A stretch of 64,000 bases of DNA from Symsagittifera roscoffensis (Eukaryota; Xenacoelomorpha; Acoela; Convolutidae). The position numbers and the translations under genes were made by a program. The stretch lies in assembly GCF_963678635.1 (NCBI RefSeq), contig NC_087064.1, positions 65,465,548-65,529,547 of the forward strand, read 5' to 3'. The notes under the pieces are model-generated. The model was given only the letters and a program-made list of their open reading frames with translations. It had not been told where the DNA came from and made no database searches. Of this stretch, positions 57,819-64,000 are shown in pieces. Within the stretch, counting starts at the first letter, position 1. Each line of letters starts with the position of its first letter.

Positions 57819-58194
57819 CCCGCATTGGAGATCTATGAATAAAAACTGATCATAATTGAGTTTCCTTGTCAGTATCCACAAAAGTGAAAACAAATCGATT
57901 ATATTCAATTAGAAATGGATTATAATATTACTATTTTTAGAGGCAACAAAATCCTTTGGGGGTGAAGGTTTTGTTTAGGTGGGGGGGGGGCGGTGTTTTT
58001 AGATGGGGGTGTTCCGGTGTGGAGGTTTTTCAGATGGAAGGGGGTGTTCAGGTGGGGGGGGGGGTTCAGTGGGGTTGGGGTGGGGTCGGGGTGGGTTCAG
58101 GTGGGAGAGGGGTCGGGTTCAAATGGGTTGGGGGGGGGGGGTGTTCAGGTGGGGATATAATCGAATTTTTTTTCACTTTTCTTGCCAATGCGGG
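57819..58194. mobile_element. Nested 376-bp TIR element with G-rich interior
   Basis: The element starts CCCGCATTGG and ends CCAATGCGGG, a perfect 10-bp inverted repeat whose first seven bases match the ends of the 54239-55187 element. Comparison with the uninterrupted core at 19361-19446 gives a 2-bp TT duplication at the target (57817-57818, 58195-58196). Inside are ATCGATTATA motifs and a 180-bp G-rich tract. It has no coding capacity. Confidence 0.7.
57979..58158 (+). repeat. G-rich tract (GTTCAGGTGGGG repeats), G-quadruplex potential
   Basis: The plus strand carries repeated GTTCAGGTGGGG-like units with at least ten runs of four or more G, including runs of about ten. Such spacing could form G-quadruplexes. 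It lies inside the nested TIR element. Open frames read across it are compositional artefacts. Confidence 0.75.
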
Positions 58195-58249
58195 TTGCCA
58201 ACAGAGGGTAGGACTTTAAAAAAAATTTAGAGCGGGTTATCGCCGCCGA

Positions 58250-59378
58250 GTTTTCTCAAAATACATTAGGAAGATTGAGCTCACCTCAGCTTACATTGGA
58301 ATGACTTGTGAACAGTCTAGTCTGTAAACCCGGATTTTGCCGGCCTTTTTTTCCAAGCTTTCCAAAAATACTGTAAGGACCCCGTTCTATGAAAACTTTT
58401 CTGCGCTGCAAATTGATTTTTTAAAAAACAGGCTAAAATGACATTTTGAGCACTTTGTTCAGAAAATTGACCAAAAAATTGCGTTTTTTCGGCGTGCGCT
58501 CCCCCTCAAGTTTAGTTAAATTGGCGCGAAAGTTTTTGATATTGGCCAACCAAAATTGGATCTCGGAAAAATTTGGCAGCCAGAATTGAGGGGGAGGGAG
58601 GATGTGAGCGGTCACCACCCCCTCGGCACGCTGCTGTGCTCAATTTATGTCCCTGGACAGCACGGGAAAAAGCAAAAATAAAAAAAAATAGTAAAAAAAT
58701 AATCCAAATTACAATTTTTAAAATGACTGAAAAAATTAAGTAACATAATGCATGAGAAATAGTACAACCCTATAAATCGACAAAAAAGATGGAAACAATT
58801 CACAATTTTAGTTCATCAAAGGCTTAATCATGAATTACTTGTTGCCGCTTCGGTTTTTCATTGAATTTCGGAGTTTTGACTCCGTCAATTTGCTCATTCA
58901 ATCGAACTCGCATTTTCCTCCTAATTTTGTTTTAGATTCCGCTTTTAGGAAGTCAAGAGGAAACATTGATTGACTTCAGATGACAATGAGGGGCTTAAGT
59001 GCGACCTTCATAACGTCATAAGTTATTTATTTAATTATAATTGGTAAACAAAAACAAATATTATTTTGATTATTCTAAATTTTTCATTTGGAAAACGTGC
59101 GTTTCCGCCCTTGGAACGCGCTTATTATTTATATGGCTTCACTGCAAAACATACTTAAGATAATTGATGCAACTTTATCTGATAAAAATTAAAGGTTTCA
59201 AAAAAAGATAAGCAGCAAGTATACTCCTCTGCCCTCAATTTAAATTGGAATGACTATGACTTGTGAACAGTGCATAAAACAGTGCCTTTTTGCTTCAATA
59301 GCCTCCATTTTTTTTGTTTTTTTTTGCTCAGTTTTCAAGTGCAAAAACTTAGACATGGGGCAGATCTAGAGTTTTCTC
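58250..59378. other. Host intron, no gene seen
   Basis: AT-rich intron with a short minus-strand frame at 58433-58618 that has no motif or usable splice context. No element boundary is recognised. Confidence 0.4.
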
Positions 59379-59396
59379 GGGGGGGGGGGGGGGGGG
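59379..59396 (+). repeat. G18 homopolymer
   Basis: Run of 18 G following GTTTTCTC. Similar long C runs are at 62352-62382 (interrupted by one A) and 63837-63857 (C21). Confidence 0.9.
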
Positions 59397-59578
59397 TTTC
59401 AAAAAGTAAAAAATGAAGCTTTCTGGGGGCAACCGCCTAGCGGGCTGTGTGTATGTATGCGTAGCTAAGATTGCTTCCTTCTTCCACGAACGCTACTTGG
59501 TTGTCTTCGCATGTAAAGCTGTTTTTGCCCAAAAAATTGTATCTTTAAAGATCTTGCAAAAAAAAGGTTATCTTTAAA

Positions 59579-59688
59579 GGAGGTTATCTTGCAAGATCTT
59601 GCAAGAATCTTGCAAGATCTTTTAAAGAGATGCATCCTCTTTAAAAGAATCTTGCAAGATTCTTGCAAGATCTTGCAAGATAACCTCC
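59579..59688. repeat. Near-perfect 51/52-bp inverted repeat (palindrome)
   Basis: The left arm 59579-59629 (starting GGAGGTTATCTTGCAAG) and right arm 59637-59688 (ending CTTGCAAGATAACCTCC) are complementary, except for one extra base in the right arm. They are separated by 7 nt, ATGCATC. Each arm is itself built of the palindromic unit TCTTGCAAGA. As RNA on either strand it would form a ~51-bp hairpin. Shorter ATCTTTAAAGAT palindromes precede it at 59540-59580. It may be the core of a foldback element. Confidence 0.9.
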
Positions 59689-59815
59689 CATGATCGAATA
59701 GGGTGGAGTCTTTGGGTAGTCAGGGGACCGACGCCCGAAGACTAAATTTCCTCTTGTGAAAATGGTAGCTTATTTGCGGCTTGCTAGCTCTTTGATTTGC
59801 GGGCCAATATTTTAC

Positions 59816-60051
59816 CGGAGGCTTTGTCGAAACTCGTGATGACGCCGTCTGACCTCCCGCAGAACACTTTGTTAGCACCTGAGCATAGACACGTGATCTC
59901 CACTTGCTGTCCCCTCCCCCCGTCCGAAGAGTGGCTCCTGTCATGGCGGTGGCACTCGACGAAGTCGTTGCAGGCCTCGTTCAGTTGATAAGTGAACACT
60001 TCTTCTAGATTGAAGTACTCGCCGTCGTCCAGGGCACCAAGAGTACGCACT
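59816..60051 (-). CDS. Host gene exon (propeller strands with loop)
   Basis: 236-bp exon from acceptor ATGTTTTAG to donor CCTCCG|GTAAAA. It takes two bases from upstream (AG+A, Arg) and leaves one. It encodes VRTLGALDDGEYFNLEEVF, then a His/Ser/Asp-rich loop (ECHRHDRSHSSDGGRG) and a blade EITCLCSGANKVFCGRSDG followed by VITSFDKASG. It is GC-richer than the surrounding intron, which supports coding. Confidence 0.7.
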
Positions 60052-61126
60052 CTAAAACATTAAGGCTACATAAAGACATTTAACAGCTCTTTTTAATTCA
60101 ATCTTTCTTTTAATTGTTTCTTAATTTCTAATAAAGAAAGCCTTATTAAAATGACTTTATCTTTAAACTGTAATACAGCAAGTCAGCTTGAAAAAGTTGA
60201 CAAAATATAACAAGCTTTTTTATGTGTAATTGAACAATGTTGGGCGAAAGCGTTGCATCCACAGAGTTCATGAGAACTTCCACAGAATCGGATATCCTGC
60301 ATTGACAAAATCGAATTAAGATAATTTTTTATCGAGTCAAGATTTAGATAGACAAAGATGCAAGACACTAAAAGCCATAAAAATCTCTACAGAAACTATT
60401 TGAATCCATTTTTTGGGTCGTGAAATTCTACCCTTATTCAATTTTCAAGTTCCATATATTATTTAGCTTTGCTCCAATTGCTGAGCCACAAATTGCGCTC
60501 ATAAAAAATCTGTCAGAGTTACAAAGATTTTTAGTCACTTGAAAAGTTTTGTTCGTTTCATTCGTTTCCAGAGGATACCTTAGAGATTTTAAAAATCAAC
60601 GTGTTTTGCGCATTTTTCTCAAGCGAATCAACAAAAAAAACGAAAACTCAATTGACAATTATTAAGTTTGCTCCTAAAAATTACAGGTTGATAGTCTAGT
60701 TTTGCTTCAGGTCAACTATCAGAGTTAACTTTGGGTCATTTGCGATACATAACAAACATAAAAAAACACCAGATGTTGAAAAAAAAAATGAAAAAAAAAT
60801 GTTGAAACATTCTAGGTCTACCAAAACTTGAACTTTGTATGCCTCTCTAATCTTTCGTTTAGGCAAACATACCAGACATTTCAACTTTAAATAAGCGGCG
60901 GAACAAGTCTTAAATAAGCGTGGGAACTAAAGTCCCGCAAATCAATTTCTACTGAATAAAAATTTCAAATGCAGTTTTACTGAAAAAAAACAAAGTTCAG
61001 TGCGACTCGAAACCCTGACTTAGAGCACAAAGGCAACGGCGTTACTTCCAGGCCAAGTAGAAACGAATTTAGAAATTGCTCAGCTTCAAAAATAAAGCAG
61101 GTAAAAAAGCAATTGACATTGCTTAC
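60052..61126. other. Host intron, no gene seen
   Basis: AT-rich intron with minus-strand frames at 60183-60368 and 60696-60884 that lack phase-matched splice sites and motifs. No repeat boundary is noticed. Confidence 0.4.
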
Positions 61127-61212
61127 CTGTTCGCAATTACAAGACACTTGCTCTCGCGAGTGTAACAAATTAACTGATTAGCCTTCTTGATAAATTTTTC
61201 TACAATTGACTC
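61127..61212 (-). CDS. Host gene short exon
   Basis: 86-bp exon with a strong donor (GAACAG|GTAAGC). Of two possible acceptors, CAATTGTCAG at 61213 gives a phase-0 start ESIVEKFIKKANQLICY; the inner TTGTAG at 61200 fits less well. It continues TRESKCLVIAN and hands two bases to the next exon to make RVRTLG. It encodes a propeller strand (QLICYTRESKCLVIA). Confidence 0.6.
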
Positions 61213-62168
61213 CTGACAATTGAGACAAGAACGAGTCAAAACATTTGTAATCATTTAGAATGAAGATTTAGTAAAAGAAAATTTAACCTCTTAAACCTAG
61301 CTAACTGACAGTTGTAAAAAAGCAATGAACACAGGTAGTGAAAAAAATTATATAAAACATTCCCTTAAAGCTCTTTGAAGTTCATGAACAATTTATGTTT
61401 TACTTTTTTGTACCATAATTAACCCAATTTAAGACAACTGGATGAAAAAGTATAACTTTTATTTCGCTGATTAATCTGATAATTTTCTTTCCATTTTGAT
61501 ATTAGAATTCAATCAAATTTTTTGTGTCTAAAGTTTTACTAATGAACTAAAGTTTCACCTTTTGATCGACCTAAATAAACAGCATAAGTAAAGTTGCGAA
61601 AAAATACATTTGAACCTGAACAATTATAAATGCGTTTCTCGAAAAAAAACGAAAAAATCACCGCGATCTATATGAGAGTCTGATTTAAATTAATCGACTC
61701 TTAGCTATGCTTCATAAAAAAACATAATATAAAAACATATATAAGAGTACTCACTACATTCAAAACCCTCATTTTTAAAATCTACATAGTCTTGTGATAC
61801 CAAAATTGCTCTCGATTCAATATTCATTCTGTTTTTATATTAAAATTATTCTTAAGCCATTTTTTGTTGTGAGAGATACAGTCTTACTTAAATCTATATA
61901 TACTAAATGTGTATTTTTTTACTCAGTAACTTGTAGTTTTTGACAACTTCTGCATTTCGAAATGCAACGTTTAACCTTTTTTGAGGTGTATTTTAGATTA
62001 CAATTTGCCCAATTTTTTGACGAAAGCAAGGTTTTCAAAATAAGGGGACTTGCAGTTACTAAAAAAACGACTGCTTCCAATATCTCTCTTCATCTCCAAT
62101 GTAATCGTAAATATTTTCTATGTTTTTATTTTTTAGTTTTGCTGCATCAAATGATTGTTTCACGTGAC
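61213..62168. other. Host intron, possible undetected small exon
   Basis: AT-rich intron. The preferred donor of the next exon upstream (AA|GTTAGT) would not be in phase with the 61127-61212 exon. Either the weaker donor is used or a small exon lies here that I cannot identify. Open frames near 61977-62100 show no motif. Confidence 0.4.
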
Positions 62169-62308
62169 TAACTTTGCGTCTGCAGTGCATATGCAGAGGA
62201 AGAAGTTGACAGCTGAGGGGGTCTCCTCCTCGATGCTGCTGCCGGCTGAGAAGCTGCCCTGGTTGAAACTAGTACTACCCCCCTCGTCAAACGATCCATC
62301 CGGCACAT
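62169..62308 (-). CDS. Host gene exon (start of propeller), 3' end uncertain
   Basis: The exon begins after acceptor TTTTTGGAATAG and takes one base from upstream (G+AT, Asp). It encodes VPDGSFDEGGSTSFNQG, an acidic/Ser stretch, then EEETPSAVNFFLCICTADAK, whose last part is a propeller-like strand. Two donors are possible: GTTAGT (exon end 62173, better site, phase mismatch with the next exon) or GTCACG (exon end 62169, weak site, phase 0 match). I list the phase-compatible one. Confidence 0.55.
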
Positions 62309-62351
62309 CTATTCCAAAAAACACACGTTAAAAAATTTAGACTCTTTGGAA

Positions 62352-62382
62352 CCCCCCCCCCCCCACCCCCCCCCCCCCCCCC
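62352..62382 (-). repeat. C homopolymer (31 nt, one A)
   Basis: Long C run on the plus strand in a host intron, G-rich on the gene strand. It is one of several mononucleotide G/C runs in an otherwise AT-rich locus. Confidence 0.9.
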
Positions 62383-62731
62383 TCATGAAAAAGGAGGAAA
62401 TTATTTTCACCTGGTAAAATTTTACCACATGCTTAATTGAATTAGCGCTGTAAAGGAACTGCAACTCTAAAAGGAAAAATTTTCAACTAAATCGTAAGTG
62501 ATGCGATAATACATTCATGCCATGCATAGGGGTTATTACTGCGATTTGAGTTATGCAGTAACATTCTAATTTTGTACAGATGTATTTAAAAGGGTTCAAG
62601 TTTTTTTTTGTTCAAATAAGATGTATTCGAATTTTTTTGAGCAAAAAACCAGATAATTTGCATAAAATTAGTTTTGATCGTATTCAATGAAACGGACAGA
62701 TTAGGTTGTTACGGAACCCAAAATGACCTAC
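62383..62731. other. Host intron, nothing else seen
   Basis: AT-rich intron without recognisable element. Confidence 0.4.
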
Positions 62732-63138
62732 CGGTGCTCTCTTCTGTGCTGTAGAAGCTGGATGACTGCTGATTATGTCGCGAGTAGTTCATATGTTGTG
62801 CCCTTCTTCTCGGCATCGAAGAGCCATAGGCAGTCGGGGCACAACTGCTGTCGTTACTACTCTGCTGATTAATCATGCCTGTAGTCGTGGCCGAATTCAG
62901 CGGGAAGTTGTCGGGGAAGAAAGCGCCGGAGGAGTTGTTTCGGGTGGCTCCCACTCGGGTCGGGGTGTTTGGGCGAACGTAGCTGGCGCCGACCGAGTGG
63001 CTCTCGCGGGCTAGTCGTCTGTGTCGTGGCGAGTAGTGTTCGTAAGTGATGAAGTCTTCGCCCTCACTCGAATCTGAGTCGAATGACATGACTGATATGC
63101 GTGGGTTTAGCTGAGGCGGCAGTTGCAGTGTATTCGGA
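62732..63138 (-). CDS. Host gene exon (Ser/Arg-rich disordered region)
   Basis: 407-bp exon with good acceptor (TCAATTTCAG) and donor (GCACCG|GTAGGT), starting with one base and leaving one. It encodes PNTLQLPPQLNPRISV, MSFDSDSSEGEDFITYEHY, a basic part (SPRHRRLARESHS), then Ser/Asn/Gln-rich sequence ending SSSFYSTEEST. It is probably a disordered linker before the propeller. GC content is well above that of the flanking introns. Confidence 0.65.
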
Positions 63139-63384
63139 CTGAAATTGATAAGCTTAAACTCATCTATTAAAAATTTAAAACTAATTAAATAAAATTTTCA
63201 GAGAGCTATGGTCACGAACGTTTTGGTCTTGTTACCTATGAATCCTTTTTTGGAAGATGTCTATATTTATAGATGTAAAAATAAGGAGCAAAAACCGAAA
63301 ACTTCGAAGATCCCTAATGTTTCACGCGAAACTTTTGAAAAAAAGTAATTTCAATTTAGTGAGATGATATGATTATAATCTGAC
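63139..63384. other. Host intron
   Basis: Short AT-rich intron; nothing else seen. Confidence 0.5.
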
Positions 63385-63567
63385 TTGTGGCTGCTGATTT
63401 TGTTAGTGCTTCCACACCAGCTCTGAGACTCTGCCAGTCCCCTAGTGCCCCCACCCCCACCCCCACTCTCCAGTCTGTCCCCATTGGCTGTCAGCTGCTG
63501 CTGGGGGAGCTGTGACGTCATCCCTCCTCCTCCTCCTCCTCCCCCACAGGACAGTGTCATATCGGAC
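63385..63567 (-). CDS. Host gene exon (Gly-rich low complexity), most 5' exon in window
   Basis: 183-bp exon from acceptor ATTGTTTTTCAG to donor CACAA|GTCAGA, starting with one base and leaving two. This matches the next exon. It encodes SDMTLSC, a Gly8 run, MTSQLPQQQLTANGDRLES, a Gly6 run and TRGLAESQSWCGSTN. An alternative donor (AGCTG|GTGTGG near 63423) would keep the same phase. Low-complexity content makes the exact exon less certain than the others. Confidence 0.55.
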
Positions 63568-64000
63568 CTGAAAAACAATCGATTACAAACACTCGAGGTT
63601 ATATCTAATTGAAGCAAAAACATGTGATCGAATTTTTCAGTAAACTTAAATTTCCGACAAAAACCTCCAGATTAGTGAAAAATGTATAATTTTGAAAGCA
63701 GCAAAGATTAACTACAATCAATTAGTTAAAAGTATCAGAAAACTAACTTCGCTCTATTTGTCTCAGAATTTAAATTAAAACAGTCAAAGAGCTCAAAAAG
63801 CTAAACGGAGAAGCGTACGTGGTCCAAGTAAACAATCCCCCCCCCCCCCCCCCCCCCTAAATCACAGCAACTTCACATCTGAGAACTTTTTTCCGCTGAC
63901 ATCTGCTGCATTTTAAACCAGCTTTTCCTCAGATATTTTAGTAGTCTAGCTTAGTTTGAAGATTAAAAAACTAAAATCGTTATCAGATAGGAAATTATTT
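63568..64000. other. Host intron, continues past window edge
   Basis: AT-rich intron with a C21 run at 63837-63857. No further exon is recognised before the edge. Confidence 0.5.

Larger units (their letters stand above)
57785..58249. repeat. GC-rich dispersed repeat, interrupted by a nested element
   Basis: 57785-57818 (CCGCAGTCGCGCCAACGTG...) and 58195-58249 (GAGGGTAGGACTTT, TTTAGAGCGGGTTAT) together match the GC-rich core of the foldback MITE at 19361-19446. The match continues across the nested insertion at GAGCTT|GCC. It is thus another, older copy of that core, split by a later transposition. Confidence 0.7.
55949..63567 (-). other. Host gene, single-copy part: beta-propeller (WD40-like) protein, ARHGEF10/17- or JIP3/4-like, partial
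   Basis: Seven exons were reconstructed on the minus strand (63385-63567, 62732-63138, ~62169-62308, 61127-61212, 59816-60051, 56970-57109, 55949-56144), then the triplicated terminal exons. Phases agree at every junction except the ambiguous donor of the third exon. The order is: a Gly-rich and Ser/Arg-rich disordered region; then successive propeller strands (FFLCICTADA, CLVIANRVRTLG, ITCLCSGANKVFCG, IKSVLVAAGDKLIVASG, CVRSMIRRNNLLIVV, DQLMVGTSGGLIF, HIGP-VKF, KSYLLLIGRG). This pattern of '(L/V)xVGT.xGxI' strands closing with a hydrophobic 'GxGxxD' strand recalls the C-terminal propeller of ARHGEF10/ARHGEF17 Rho-GEFs and of JIP3/JIP4. The catalytic or coiled-coil part that would decide between them lies outside the window. 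The gene continues beyond the right edge. Confidence 0.5.

Noticed and set aside
63511-63518. TGACGTCA CRE-like site
   Set aside because: It lies inside a reconstructed coding exon and is a single 8-mer match; probably chance.

Overview
The window is animal-like nuclear DNA, probably from an invertebrate. It is AT-rich, has a spliced host gene with long introns, and carries many transposon relics and long G or C homopolymers. I see no bacterial gene organisation. The species cannot be fixed from sequence alone.

Layout, left to right. 1-8560 is AT-rich DNA without a recognisable gene. It is dominated by a nearly identical 3.06 kb direct duplication (567-3623 and 5504-8560). 9369-18077 holds an intact Ty3/gypsy-type polyprotein frame on the minus strand (protease, RT, RNase H, integrase). 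A GC-richer stretch next to it carries an unrecognised plus-strand ORF. Two 1,205-bp direct repeats (9369-10573 and 16873-18077) flank the whole block. From 16334 to 55499 the window is a tandem triplication of a ~12.7 kb unit; copy 3 is 13.7 kb because of a 949-bp insertion. 55500-64000 is single-copy and holds seven further exons of the host gene.

The host gene runs right to left on the minus strand and enters from beyond the right edge. I reconstructed seven single-copy exons (63567 down to 55949) from splice sites and matching phases. They are followed by three terminal exons (polyQ exon, GGP-rich exon, last exon with stop) that lie inside the tandem unit and so occur three times. All phases match across the reconstruction except one donor (exon 3), which is ambiguous. 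The product looks like the C-terminal beta-propeller (WD40-like) region of the kind found in ARHGEF10/ARHGEF17 Rho-GEFs and JIP3/JIP4 scaffolds. The family call is from remembered family features and is tentative.

The three terminal cassettes all remain open. They differ in polyQ length (Q10, Q13, Q13) and a few residues, so the locus could make the same propeller with alternative, nearly identical C-termini. The pattern of differences shows that copy 2 is a hybrid: its left part matches copy 3 and its right part matches copy 1. The switch lies within about 300 bp near 40,696-40,990, as expected from unequal crossing-over in a two-copy array.

Each unit also carries the same intronic transposons: a degenerate Mutator-like (MULE) element with FLYWCH and transposase remnants, terminal inverted repeats and a 9-bp target duplication; a 256-bp MITE with the same GGGG ends and 9-bp target duplication; a foldback MITE at a TA target; and a tRNA-like relic. 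Copy 3 alone carries a 949-bp TA-flanked element full of palindromic ATTATAATCGAT repeats.
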